Below, piece after piece: positions 1-9,700 of a stretch of DNA of 64,000 nucleotides. Below the pieces are notes generated by a model. That model did not search any database. It saw only the letters and a list, made by a program, of their open reading frames with translations, and was not told where the DNA came from. The stretch's first letter is position 1. Every line of letters starts with the position of its first letter. A program made the translations under genes and the position numbers. Source of the DNA: Mycobacterium vicinigordonae (GTDB lineage Bacteria; Actinomycetota; Actinomycetes; Mycobacteriales; Mycobacteriaceae); the NCBI RefSeq assembly GCF_013466425.1, contig NZ_CP059165.1:5642001-5706000 (forward strand), in the 5' to 3' direction.

Positions 1-711
1 GCCGAAGCCACGCTGCGGTGGCGGAGGCGGCGCGCCGCGGTCGGGGAAGAGAATGCCCGCAAGCGTGTTCCTTGGGCCACCAAACTGGTTGTCGGGCTGC
101 GCCAGCGGTCCGCGTGGAATGAAAGGCGGGTGCGGGGGCTGGGTTGCCGGAGCGTTGATGACGATGGTGATCCCCGGAGCGGCCGTCGTCGACGTGCTCG
201 ACTGCCCCGCCGGCACTGTCGTGGTGGTAGTCGACCCGCTCACGCTCGTGGTCGACCCGGCCGGCGTCGTGGTAGTGGTCGCACCCGAGGACGTGGTCGT
301 CGAGGACGCTGTCGGGGTGGTGGTCACGGTCGTCGTCGTGGTCTGCGAGGACGGCGCCGCGCTGGAGGCCGTGGTCGACGGCGGGACGGTCGTGGTGGGC
401 GGGACCGTGGTGGTAGCCGGCACCGTCGTGGTGGCCGGCGGAGCTGTGGTGGCGGGCGCGGCCGTGGTCGCCGGTGGCGCGGTAGTGGCTGGGGCGGCGG
501 TAGTGGCTGGGGCCGGGGCGGCGGTGGTGGCTGGGGCCGGGGCGGCGGTAGTCGCCGGCGCTGGTGTGGCCGGACCCGGCGTCGGAGTGTTCGGCGCCAG
601 CGGTATTGGCGCGAACGGCGCGGAACTAGCGATGCCCGCGTCGAGTAACACCGCCGAGATCCCCAGTCCCGCCGCGACAGCCGTCGCGCCGACGACACGT
701 TTCATGGTCAT
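1..711 (-). CDS. Thr/Ala/Pro-rich secreted protein (C-terminus off left edge)
   Basis: The reading frame runs open from an ATG at 711 to the window edge, so the gene is cut off at its 3' end. A strong ribosome site (AGGAGGGGA) sits about 9 bases upstream; a second ATG two codons in is an alternative. The N-terminus is a signal peptide (MTMKR, then a hydrophobic stretch ending near ASSA). The middle, roughly residues 40-150, is low-complexity repeats of PATTAAPA and TTTV type. A proline-rich segment follows that ends in a PPPPQRGFG-like run at the edge. This looks like a cell-wall-spanning or surface linker protein. No catalytic domain is visible in the part seen, and I do not assign a function. 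Confidence 0.72.
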   Translation of the reverse strand, partial: MTMKRVVGATAVAAGLGISAVLLDAGIASSAPFAPIPLAPNTPTPGPATPAPATTAAPAPATTAAPAPATTAAPATTAPPATTAAPATTAPPATTTVPATTTVPPTTTVPPSTTASSAAPSSQTTTTTVTTTPTASSTTTSSGATTTTTPAGSTTSVSGSTTTTTVPAGQSSTSTTAAPGITIVINAPATQPPHPPFIPRGPLAQPDNQFGGPRNTLAGILFPDRGAPPPPPQRGFG

Positions 712-746
712 AGCTGCGTCCCCTCCTGGGATTCGGCTGCCCGCCC

Positions 747-1217
747 TTACGGGCAAGTCACGCTCATCTCGAACGGTTTAGTCACCGACTTCGGGTCCTG
801 CGGATTACTCACGTCGACACCGGAAGCGGTGCCCTTGATGGCGTAGGTCTTGTCCTTCACCGCCGCACCGGCGTTGGTGGCCTGGTTGGGTGCTGCATCG
901 GAAAACCCGAGGGTGACGCCATTCACCGCGCCCAAACCGACCGCATGAACGATCGGCGGAGTGTCTTTGCTGACCACCGCACCGATTCCGGCCGAAGCGT
1001 CGCCGATGCCGATGTTGATGTTGTTGCCCGACGGCGTGCACGTCACTGCACCCGTGACCTTGAGGTTCTGACCGTCGACGATGACGACCGGCCCGGAGGG
1101 CGCGGTCCCCTGGGGAGCCGAGGACTGTGCAGCCTTCTCGGACTTGCTCGAACAGCCGGCGCAACTCACCACCACCAGTGCCAGACCGGCCAGCCCGGCC
1201 ACGATTCCACGCTTCAC
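747..1217 (-). CDS. LpqH-like (19-kDa antigen family) lipoprotein
   Basis: A 156-residue exported lipoprotein. It starts at GTG 1217 with AAGGAGAG just upstream; this gives the N-terminus VKRGIVAGLAGLAL, which matches the LpqH pattern. The acylated cysteine is in SCAGC, with an unusual Cys rather than Leu at the -3 position. Family signatures follow: VVIVDGQ, VTGAVTC, NINIGIG, VGLGAVNGVTLGF, Y.IKGTASGVD and a C-terminal SVTCP. Two cysteines outside the lipobox fit the conserved disulphide. The family is surface-exposed and TLR2-active. It may be a paralogue rather than the lpqH orthologue, because it does not sit in a context I recognise for lpqH. Confidence 0.85.
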   Translation of the reverse strand: MKRGIVAGLAGLALVVVSCAGCSSKSEKAAQSSAPQGTAPSGPVVIVDGQNLKVTGAVTCTPSGNNINIGIGDASAGIGAVVSKDTPPIVHAVGLGAVNGVTLGFSDAAPNQATNAGAAVKDKTYAIKGTASGVDVSNPQDPKSVTKPFEMSVTCP

Positions 1218-1229
1218 ACCGCTCTCCTT

Positions 1230-1265
1230 GTGTCGCAAGTGTCGTAGGTGTCGAAAGTGTCGCCC
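1230..1265 (-). repeat. Four 9-bp direct repeats in the lipoprotein leader
   Basis: Four consecutive 9-mers share the core CGACAC on the minus strand (GTGTCG on plus), each preceded by three variable bases. The array ends 12 bases upstream of the GTG start at 1217, directly against the ribosome-binding site. An evenly phased CGACAC array in a leader could bind a regulator as a direct-repeat operator or affect translation. Confidence 0.7.
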
Positions 1266-1351
1266 TGAACAAACGCACGCTGCGCGCGAATACCCAATGC
1301 AGTGACTCCGCAAACTAAGTCATACAACGTCGCGATGCCGCCGGCAAGCCC

Positions 1352-2227
1352 TCACCCCGCATTGACGTGCCGCTGGATGAATTCCAGGACCGAATCAGCA
1401 AAGACGTCGTTGCGATCACCGGCAACCATGTGGCCGGCGCCTCGGACGTCGGTGAACTCGACCTGCGGAAAACGTGCCAGAAACTGATCGGCGCGTTCCT
1501 GGCTGACCAAGTCGCTCACCTGACCGCGGACCAGCAGCATAGGTACACCGTCGGCCAGGATGGCGGCTACCGCCGCATGCATGCGGTCCGCCTCGACGAC
1601 CTCCAGCGGCGGATACGCCGCGCTGCCGTTGATGAACTGCGGGTCCCAATGCCAGTACCACCGATCGCCGCGACGGCGGAGGTTCGTGGTGAGTCCCTGC
1701 AGGTCAGTGGGCCGGGGGCGGTGCGGGTTGTACTCGGCGATCGCATCGGCGACTTCTTCCAGCGACGCGAAGCCAGACTCCATCCGGTCAGCCATGAAGT
1801 TGTGGATGCGGTTCGCCCCGGACTGCTCCATGTCGGGCACGATGTCGACCAGCACGACGGCGCTGGCGATCCCCGGCGCGAGTTCGCCGGCCAGCAGCAT
1901 CGAGGTGAACCCACCAAGCGATGCCCCCACCAGCACCGGCCGCGGGGGCAGACTGCGCAGCACCTCCTGCACGTCGGAGGCGAAGCTGACCACGCGATAG
2001 TCGCCCTCGCTGGACCAATCGGATTCGCCGTGGCCCCGTAAGTCGACGGTGACCGCTTGGTACCCACGCTGGGCGACAGCGCTCGCCGCGCGTCCCCAGG
2101 ATCGGCGCGTCTGCCCGCCGCCGTGTAGGAAGACCACGGCGCGCGCCTGCGGATCGCCATGACGGTCTGAGACGATGCGAACCCCGCCGCGCCCGTGGGT
2201 GATGAATGGTTCGGCTGCCGTCACCAT
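1352..2227 (-). CDS. Alpha/beta-fold hydrolase
   Basis: A 291-residue cytoplasmic hydrolase with the classic triad layout. An HGGG oxyanion strand lies near residue 35, DLRGHGESD near 62-70, the nucleophile elbow GASLGG at 101-106 (Ser103), a strand-7 acidic region after LLVRGQVSD, and the catalytic His in GAGHMVAGD near the C-terminus. The set resembles the epoxide-hydrolase / non-haem-peroxidase-like group of small-molecule hydrolases; the substrate cannot be read from the sequence. The stop lies 134 bases from the upstream lipoprotein start, and the gene follows the exporter with a gap of only 9 bases, so the two probably share a transcript. Confidence 0.85.
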   Translation of the reverse strand: MVTAAEPFITHGRGGVRIVSDRHGDPQARAVVFLHGGGQTRRSWGRAASAVAQRGYQAVTVDLRGHGESDWSSEGDYRVVSFASDVQEVLRSLPPRPVLVGASLGGFTSMLLAGELAPGIASAVVLVDIVPDMEQSGANRIHNFMADRMESGFASLEEVADAIAEYNPHRPRPTDLQGLTTNLRRRGDRWYWHWDPQFINGSAAYPPLEVVEADRMHAAVAAILADGVPMLLVRGQVSDLVSQERADQFLARFPQVEFTDVRGAGHMVAGDRNDVFADSVLEFIQRHVNAG

Positions 2228-2236
2228 CAGGAAATA

Positions 2237-3832
2237 CTAGGACGCGGTGCGGTCGCGCAGGCGGCGCGCAAGCCGCAACCGCTCGCCGTCTCGTCCGGGG
2301 GCGAACAGCGAGATCAGGACTGCAGCCACAGCCACGACGACGGCCATCACGGTGTAGGACGAATTCGTCGCCGCCACGAACGCCTCCTTGCTGCGCTCGG
2401 CGAGCTGAAGACCATGCGGCCCCAATTGGTGAGCGGCGGCCAGGGCCTTGGTCAGCGAGTCCGAGGCCGGAGCGCGCACCGGCTCCGGGTAGCCGCTCAG
2501 TGCGGCGGCGACCTGGTGGCTGTAGCTGCTGGCGAGAATGGAACCGGCTAGCGCGATGCCCAGCGCGCCGCCGACCTCTCGGGTGGCGTCGTTGACCGCG
2601 GACGCGACACCCTGCTTCTGGTCGGGCGCGGCGGTCATGATCGCCGATGTGGTTGGCGCCGTGCACAATCCGAAGCCGGTGCTGATCACCAAAAGCGGCC
2701 AGGCCACCTCGAGGTAAGTGGAGTGGGCATCGAGGGTGCGCATACACAGAAACCCGACAGCGACCAGTGTCATGCTCGCGAACACCACCGCCCGCAACCC
2801 CAGCCGGGGTAGATACCAGGACGACAGCATCGACAGCGACAACAACGGTAAAGCCATGGGGCTCAGGGCAAGTGCCGCCGAGAGCGCGGAGTAGCCGCGG
2901 ACCTGCTGCAGATATTGGACCACCAGGAAGAACAGCGCGAAGGTGGCCAGGAATACCACGGTTATCGCGGCGGCGCCGGTGCCGAATTCGGGATCGCGGA
3001 ACAACCGGATGTCCAGCAGCGGTTGCTTGCGCCGCAATTCGACCAGGCCGAACAGCACGGCCAGCAGCGCACCGGCGACAAGGCAACCGAACACGCGAGC
3101 GTCGCTCCACCCGTGCGCGGGTGCCTGCAGGATGCCGAACACGAAGACGGCAACCGCCGCACCGATGGTCACCGCACCTGGCACGTCCAAGCGCGGGGCG
3201 TGGTCGTCACGCGATTCGGCGATGGTCAGCGTCAACACGAAAACCAGCGCCCCGCCGATTGCCAGGGTCCAAAAGATCGACCGCCAATCCGCGAACTGGA
3301 CCAGCAATCCGGCGCCGAGCAGGCCGAAAAGCCCGCCGGAGCCAGCGACCCCGGCCCAGATACCCACCGCTTTAGTCCGCGCCTCCGGCGGATAGGCGGC
3401 AGTCAGCAACGACAGCGTTGCCGGCATCACGAACGCCGCTCCGGCCCCGGCGAGTCCACGCGCCGCGATGATCTGTAGCGGGCTGGCGAAGATCAGGGGT
3501 GCGGCCGAGGCGACAGCGAACGTAGCCACCCCGACCAGCAATGCGATACGGCGCCCATACCGATCGCCGATCGCACCGGCGGGCAGCAACAGGCAGGCCA
3601 ACAGCAGCGTGTAGCTGTCGACGATCCAGGTCAGTTGCGTCTGGTTCGCCGAGGTGGCTCTAGCGATGTCGCCCAGCGCGGTGTTCAGCGCCACCATCGA
3701 CGCGATAACCAGGGCGACACCCGCGCAGGCGATAAACAGAGTCCAGCCACGTCGGGCGCGAGACCCTTGCGTGAACGAACCGGAAGGGGCGTTGTGGGCA
3801 CGGCTGAGTGATGTAACAGCAGATCCAGTCAT
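2237..3832 (-). CDS. MFS drug exporter, DHA2 (14-TM, EmrB/QacA) type
   Basis: A 531-residue integral membrane protein. I start at ATG 3832 because AAGGGA lies 9 bases upstream. It carries the DHA2 signatures: an N-terminal WTLFIACAGVALVIASMVALNTAL helix region, WIVDSYTLLLA, the loop 2-3 motif GDRYGRR, and about 14 hydrophobic segments with MFS repeats, including RGLAGAGAAFVMPATLSL (motif C-like). Family members export drugs or lipids by proton antiport. The gene is transcribed towards the alpha/beta hydrolase 9 bases downstream. A double palindrome about 45-70 bases upstream suggests repression by a TetR-type regulator, but no regulator gene is adjacent. Confidence 0.9.
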   Translation of the reverse strand: MTGSAVTSLSRAHNAPSGSFTQGSRARRGWTLFIACAGVALVIASMVALNTALGDIARATSANQTQLTWIVDSYTLLLACLLLPAGAIGDRYGRRIALLVGVATFAVASAAPLIFASPLQIIAARGLAGAGAAFVMPATLSLLTAAYPPEARTKAVGIWAGVAGSGGLFGLLGAGLLVQFADWRSIFWTLAIGGALVFVLTLTIAESRDDHAPRLDVPGAVTIGAAVAVFVFGILQAPAHGWSDARVFGCLVAGALLAVLFGLVELRRKQPLLDIRLFRDPEFGTGAAAITVVFLATFALFFLVVQYLQQVRGYSALSAALALSPMALPLLSLSMLSSWYLPRLGLRAVVFASMTLVAVGFLCMRTLDAHSTYLEVAWPLLVISTGFGLCTAPTTSAIMTAAPDQKQGVASAVNDATREVGGALGIALAGSILASSYSHQVAAALSGYPEPVRAPASDSLTKALAAAHQLGPHGLQLAERSKEAFVAATNSSYTVMAVVVAVAAVLISLFAPGRDGERLRLARRLRDRTAS

Positions 3833-3874
3833 GGGCCCGCTTCCCTTGTTGGACAGGAGCAAAACAAGACTTAC

Positions 3875-3900
3875 AGTCTCTGTACGAGACTAACGGTCTC
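3875..3900. promoter_or_regulatory. Overlapping palindromic operator upstream of MFS exporter
   Basis: AGTCTC-TGTAC-GAGACT (3875-3891) is a perfect inverted repeat. It overlaps a second one, GAGAC-TAACG-GTCTC (3886-3900), sharing the GAGAC arm. The pair lies 43 bases upstream of the exporter start. Size and overlap are typical of TetR-family operators that bind two dimers. The regulator is not identified in the window. Confidence 0.7.
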
Positions 3901-3958
3901 ATTACCCCGTCCGGTAGAGGGGAAAACGCCCACACCCCGCTACGAGCCGAACCGGAGA

Positions 3959-4114
3959 TCAGACTCGCGACGCCCCAGGCAGCCGGTCGCGTACCCACCC
4001 GATCAGTCGGACCAGCGGGTTTCCCGACCCCGTCGACTTCTTGATCCGGTCCAGGGCCTGCTCGCCCTCCTCGGCGTAATCCTTGACCGTTTCGTCGCCT
4101 TCCTCAGCACGCAT
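3959..4114 (-). CDS. Small charged protein, 51 residues, unknown function
   Basis: A short frame from ATG 4114 to TGA 3959, with GGAGC about 8 bases upstream. The sequence begins MRAEEGDETVKDYAEEGEQ. It is acidic and helical in the first 25 residues; the second half is basic and amphipathic (NPLVRLIGWVRDRLPGASR). Third positions are strongly G/C, as in real genes here. It lies between the kinase and the exporter, on the same strand. There are no cysteines or known motifs. The Trp/Arg/Leu-rich tail could associate with a membrane or a protein partner. Confidence 0.55.
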   Translation of the reverse strand: MRAEEGDETVKDYAEEGEQALDRIKKSTGSGNPLVRLIGWVRDRLPGASRV

Positions 4115-4206
4115 CGATCAGCTCCGTTCTCAGATTTCCACGTTCGATCAGGAGGGCCTACCCGCCGCGCGCGTGTTCCAAAACAGGTGCGGCCCCGGCG
4201 GGGCAC

Positions 4207-6480
4207 TCATCCGCCGGTGCGGGTGAACTTCATGTCGTAGGGGCCACCCCTGCACGCACTCCCCGACTCGTCCTTGACGCCGTTGCCGGTGAGGAGCGGG
4301 ATCGGGTCCGACGGCGGCTCGGGAAGCGGGAAGGTGCCCTTGATCTTGACGTGCGAGGTGCCCCCGGCCGGGCAGGAGGCGTCGTACTCGTCGTCCCGGG
4401 TCCAGGTGTTGTTAGCGAATAGCAGCAGCTGGGTGCCACTGCTGCCATTCCTGACGAAGCGGCTTAGACAACGGTCGCCGGTGCGCAGACAAAAAGTGTC
4501 GACCGTGTAGTCGGCTTCCTGCGGCTTCGGCGCGTCGGCCCCGGTGTAGGTGGTGAGCAGGTGGTAGTTGCCACGCAACGCTTCACCCGGAGACACCACC
4601 CGCGCGGCCAGCTTGGTGGGGTCGGTCACGTTGGTGCTATCCGGGTCACCGGTCCGGCTAAACGTCACGGTCCGTTTGCTGTAGCAATCCAGTGAGTCCG
4701 TGATCCATTCGCCGACCATGGTGCCGTCGGCATGTGGCTGCAGCCAGACGTAATTCCACTTCTCGATGTTCTTGTCGTTGCACCTGCCGCCCTCCAGAGC
4801 GACCGCTATCCAGCGGCCGCGGACATAGTCGAAGGTCAACCTTGGCGTGTGGTTGTAGGTGCCGTCGGTTCGCTGCGCCGAGGCCACGCAGGCGTTGCCG
4901 TCACTGCCGCAGGTGGAATGAAGGACCCAGGTCTCGTGATCTGGCGGCTCGGAGTTTTCCACCGGTTTGCCCGCCAGCGAGACCTTCGGGCCGAAGTCGG
5001 CCGTATAGGTGCCGGTGAACGGGCCCGCGACGCCGCCGGCAGGTTCCGCTCCGGCGGGATGCGCGGCTTGGTGACCACTGCCGCTGCTGCCATGGCCGCC
5101 GGTCAGCACAATCGCGGCGACGACCGCAATGACGGTCACCAGCGCGCCCGCACCCGCCAGCAGCAACGGGGTGCGACGGCGCTTGGGTTTAGGCGTGGCG
5201 GGGGTGGCCTCCTCGGCCGGCGCGGACCACGGAGGTGGCGTCTGGGGATCGCTCGGCAACCGGAAAACGGTCTGCTCTCCACTGTTCGGGCCGTTTGGGC
5301 TGTTCGGGCGATAAATCTTCGGGTCGCTGCTCGGTCGCCGCATCGTTGGATCTGCGTTGGGCCGCTGCACGGTTGGCTCCGCCGGCGGCCGCTGCGGGAC
5401 CGGTTCGGGCGCGAGCCGCTGCGCCTCCACAGGCGGGCGATACCGGTTCGGGTCGGCGGCCGGGCGGGGCTGGCTCTGCCGAACCGGCCCGCGATGCTGG
5501 TTGGGATCGGCGGGCGGGCGCCGCTGTCCAGGGTCGGCATATCCCGGGCCCGGCCCACCACGCATCGGGGGTGGCTGGGTCGGCGGGGGCTGCTTCGGCG
5601 GGCCGGATGGCGGCGCCAGCTGAGTGCGTTGCTGCACCGGCTCGGGACGGCGCACCGGAATCGGGCGCGTGCCGGTCACCGCTTCGCGCGCTGCCGCGGC
5701 GAGGTCGGTCACCGTCGCGTAGCGCTGCTCGGGGTTCTTTGCCATCGCGATGGCAATGACGTTGTCGAGTTCCTCGGGGATGCCGCGACGCAGGGTGGAG
5801 GGACGCGGCGGCGGCAGACTCAGATGGCCGCCGATCTGCTGCTCGAGGCTGGCGCCGGGGAACGGCTGACTTCCGGTAAGACACTCATGCAGCACGCATC
5901 CCAAGGCATAGGTGTCGCCGCGCGGGTCGGTGCGGCCGTTCGTGACCCGCTCGGGCGCCATATACGCCCAGGTCCCGATCACATTCCCGGTGCCGGTCAT
6001 GTGGGAATCACCCTCCGCACGGGCAATCCCGAAATCGATCAGGTACGCGAAATCGTCCTCGGTGACCAGGATGTTGGACGGTTTGACGTCGCGGTGCACC
6101 AACCCGATCCGGTGCGCCGACCGCAGCGCCGAAGCGATCTGCTCGATGATGTTGACCGCACGCTCGGGATCCAGGGGGCCCTCCGCGATGATGGCCTGCA
6201 GGTCGCGGCCGACGACCAGGCGCATATCGACATAGAGGCGACCCTCGATTTCACCGAAATGGTGGATCGGCACCACATGCGGATCATTGAGCCCGGCGGC
6301 CGCGAGCGCCTCGCGGCGAAAACGCTGTTCAAAAGTCGGGTCGTTGGCCAGGTTCGCCGGCAAGACCTTCACGGCGACGACGCGCTGTGTCTCTGTGTCG
6401 TAGGCGCGCCACACTTCGCCCATACCGCCGCGGCCCAGCAACTCGATGAACCGGTAGCGGCCGAAGGTCGTACCTTCCAC
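4207..6480 (-). CDS. Transmembrane Ser/Thr protein kinase (Pkn family)
   Basis: A 757-residue receptor-type kinase starting at GTG 6480 behind GAGGGGGCGGA. The kinase domain (about residues 8-270) is complete: glycine loop GRGGMG at 16-21, VAVKVL with Lys38, HRDVKPSN with Asp131, DFG at 149-151 and APE at 175-177. The closest look is to the PknE/PknH group. A long Pro/Gln-rich juxtamembrane linker follows (about 275-435). One membrane helix comes next (LLLAGAGALVTVIAVVAAIVL), then an extracytoplasmic region of about 290 residues. This region seems to be two related halves, each with GTY/GNY starts and cysteine pairs; it does not look like the PknH or PknD sensor. The signal it senses is unknown. 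It is divergent from the patatin-like gene across 243 bases. Confidence 0.93.
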   Translation of the reverse strand: MEGTTFGRYRFIELLGRGGMGEVWRAYDTETQRVVAVKVLPANLANDPTFEQRFRREALAAAGLNDPHVVPIHHFGEIEGRLYVDMRLVVGRDLQAIIAEGPLDPERAVNIIEQIASALRSAHRIGLVHRDVKPSNILVTEDDFAYLIDFGIARAEGDSHMTGTGNVIGTWAYMAPERVTNGRTDPRGDTYALGCVLHECLTGSQPFPGASLEQQIGGHLSLPPPRPSTLRRGIPEELDNVIAIAMAKNPEQRYATVTDLAAAAREAVTGTRPIPVRRPEPVQQRTQLAPPSGPPKQPPPTQPPPMRGGPGPGYADPGQRRPPADPNQHRGPVRQSQPRPAADPNRYRPPVEAQRLAPEPVPQRPPAEPTVQRPNADPTMRRPSSDPKIYRPNSPNGPNSGEQTVFRLPSDPQTPPPWSAPAEEATPATPKPKRRRTPLLLAGAGALVTVIAVVAAIVLTGGHGSSGSGHQAAHPAGAEPAGGVAGPFTGTYTADFGPKVSLAGKPVENSEPPDHETWVLHSTCGSDGNACVASAQRTDGTYNHTPRLTFDYVRGRWIAVALEGGRCNDKNIEKWNYVWLQPHADGTMVGEWITDSLDCYSKRTVTFSRTGDPDSTNVTDPTKLAARVVSPGEALRGNYHLLTTYTGADAPKPQEADYTVDTFCLRTGDRCLSRFVRNGSSGTQLLLFANNTWTRDDEYDASCPAGGTSHVKIKGTFPLPEPPSDPIPLLTGNGVKDESGSACRGGPYDMKFTRTGG

Positions 6481-6723
6481 TCCGCCCCCTCAAGCGAAAT
6501 TCTCCGATATTCAGCAAATACATTAGGACCCCGTGCCGGGATGCACAGCTGCATTGACAAGCTAAGCACGAAAGGGTACCGCCGCACACCGCGGTCCGTC
6601 GGTTCGACTGGCGACGCGGTCACCTGCCAACCCGACGTCATTGACCCCGAACTGCACGCTGGTCTGGCAATCTAAGGCAGGGGCCCGGTTCCGGGCGGAC
6701 CCCGCCTTACCTGGGGGTGCGTC

Positions 6724-9700
6724 ATGGCATTCGACAAACCGTCGCCCGTGACGGAGTTGACTCAGGAGCTGCGGCTCGCCACGACCATGACCGGCGGGGT
6801 CAGCCTGGCGGTTTGGATGGCCGGGGTGGCCCGGGAAATCAACCTGCTGGCCCAAGCCTCGCAATGGCGCCGCCAAGGCGGACCCTTTCCGGCCGACAGC
6901 CGACTCAGCAAGCAATCGGCTGAGGCACTGCGCCTGTACGCGGGACTGATCGACCTGCTCGACATGATCGTCGACGTCGACGTCCTATCCGGGACCAGCG
7001 CCGGCGGCATCAACGCGGCCCTGCTCGCATCGTCGCGAATATCCGGCGCCGACCTGGGCGGACTTCGCGACCTGTGGCTGGACCTCGGCGCGTTGACCGA
7101 CCTACTGCGCGACCCCCGCGACGAGGACACCCCGTCGCTGCTGTACGGCGACGAGCGGATGTACGCCGCCCTGGCGACGCAGATCCCCCGGCTCGAGACC
7201 GGACCATTCCCACCCGCGGCGTTCACCGGCGGCCCGCGCACCCCGTCCACCACCCTGTACGTCACGACCACCCTGCTCGCCGGCGAGACCAGCCGGTTCA
7301 CCGATTCATTCGGCACCCTCGTCCAAGACGTCGACCGGCGTGGTGTGTTCACCTTCACCGAGACCGAGCTGCTCGAACCGGGTACGGTCGCGGCCCTGGC
7401 GCTGGCGGCGCGCAGCTCGGCGTCGTTTCCGATCGCGTTCGAGCCGTCGTTCCTGCCCTTCACCCAGGGGACCCCAGCCGCCGGAAAGATCCCGGCCCGG
7501 CCACCGATGGCGCCGTTCGCCAACATCAGTCGCGCCCACTGGGTCGCCGACGGCGGCCTGCTGGACAACCGGCCGATCGACGTGCTGCTCAAGCGCATCT
7601 TCGATCGCCCAGCCCGCCGCCCGGTGCGGCGGGTGCTGCTTTTTGTGGTGCCGTCGTCGGGGCCCGCGCCAGACATAGCTCGCGACGTCCCAGCCGATGA
7701 CCTCGAGCACCCGCTCGGGCTGGTCGACGGGCTGCTCAAGGACCTCTCCGCGATCACCACCCAATCCATCGCCGCCGACCTGCGTCAGATCCGGGCCCAC
7801 CAGGACAGCATGGCGGCACGTACCGACGGCAAACTGCGGCTGGCCGAGCTCGCGGCCCAGCTGCCCGAGGGTGCCCGGCTGCTGACGCCCGCGCTGCTGG
7901 ACGACTACCGCTCCCGCGAGGCGACGCGACATGCACACGACCTCACCGACGCGCTACTGCGCCAGCTCGGTACCGGCGTCCCGAAAAGCTGGGCAGCCGA
8001 ACTCGCCATCGGTGGCGATGCCGAGAAGGTATGCCGGAAACAGATCACCGAATCGATCCTGAGTCGTCGGGACGCGCAGCCGCGCCTACCGCTGGGTCCT
8101 GCGGATCTGGCCCGGTACGGCCAACCCGGCTACGACCTCGCCAAGAGCTGCGCGCTGGCCGTCGTGCGGGCGGCCTACCAGCTGGCGACGTCCGACGACG
8201 ACATCGCCGACTTGACCGCACTCACGAAGGGGATCCACGCCGCCTGCCCGCCCCCGGATCCGGTGGACTCGGGCGCGCTGGTGCGAGCAGTCTTCGCGAA
8301 ACCCGCTGTCCGACAGGGAAGTTTGAAAGATGCGGCCACCATGATCGCGGCCGAACAGCTGCGCCGATCCGAGGTGCCGCAGGACGGTTGGGCCAAGCTG
8401 GGCAGGGTACTGGTCGACGGGTACCCAGCCTTGAAGAGATTGGCGGACAAGGCTTTACCCGCTGACGATGCCGCACCTGGGTCGCCGCTAGCGCTTGACG
8501 GTGCCGCAGCCGGTCAGCTGCACACGTACCTGCGCTACCTCCGTCCGGCCACCGACCCCGGGGAGGTGGCCACCCGATTGTTCGACCTGGCGGCAGCCCA
8601 GCGCGCAATGCTGCCCGCCGACGCGGACATCGACCAGTCGGTCGAGCTGGTACAGGTCAGCGCCGACACACGCAGTCTGCTGGCGCCGGACTGGCAGACC
8701 GCGCAGCAGAAGCTGACCGGGATGCAGTTCCACCACTTCGGCGCCTTTTACAAGCGATCCTGGCGCTCCAACGACTGGATGTGGGGACGGTTGGACGGGG
8801 CCGGGTGGCTGGTCCATGTGCTGCTTGATCCGCGCCGCGTCCGCTGGGTCGTAGCAGCCCGCCCGCAGGCGACCGAAAGTGGCGCAAAGTGGTTCGTGCA
8901 ACATCTCAAAGCGCTTGGGGCCCCGGACTTTCCGGCTCACGGTTACCGGCTGGCGACAGTCGGCGGCGACTCTGGACGACTGACCGAGGACACGGTGCTG
9001 CGCGAACTGGCCTTCGTCGACAATCCGGCCGTCCCGATGCCGCCGAGCCTGCCGGCCACCTCGATGTGGCTGGCGCAGCTATGGCAACGACGCGTGCTGG
9101 ACGAGGAACTGGACGAGCTGGCCGGCACGGTGCTCGACCCGAACACCAACGACCAACCCGACTGGAGCCCGGCCAGATCCCGAACTTGGGCCAAAAAGGT
9201 ACTCGCCGCAGCCCCGGGTGAGTCGAAATACGCTCTGCTGAACGAGGATCCGGTGGCCCGCGAGACGTTCAACAGCGACCGGGGCTCACCGCTGATGGCT
9301 CACACCGTCGCCAAGGCCGCCGCGACGGCATCGGGCGCGGTGGGGTCGGTACGGCAACTGCCCGGTGTCGTCAAGCCGCCGATCGCCACGGTGCGAACAC
9401 TGACGCTGGCCGCATACCGGGTGGTATCGCTGACCAAAGGGATCGCGAAGCGGACGTTGACCGCCGGAGCGGCACTGCTGGTGTTGGGACTGGCCGCCGC
9501 GGTTCAGTCGGCCACGTTAATTGGTGTGACAGGACTGACCATGGCCGGTGTCGGCGGCTACCTGATCGTGCTGGGCACCTGGCAGCTCTCGAGCCGTCTG
9601 CTCTTCGCCCTAGTGTCGGCAACCCTTGTCGGAGCCGTACTTTCGCTGGCCACACCCGTGGTGCGCGCGTTCCTGTTTGGCGACCGCGAGCATTCCGGCT

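Noticed and set aside
53..781. Plus-strand Val-rich open frame over the left edge
   Set aside because: It is the antisense of a Thr/Ala/Pro-rich secreted protein that has a proper ribosome site and signal peptide on the minus strand.
4003..4206. 67-residue minus-strand frame between kinase and the 51-residue gene
   Set aside because: It overlaps the better-supported 51-residue gene in another frame and is Arg-rich out-of-frame sequence typical of high-GC shadows.
6554..6586. TTGACA in the kinase/patatin intergenic region as a sigma-A promoter
   Set aside because: No acceptable -10 hexamer occurs at 16-19 bases. TTGACA alone is too weak to call.
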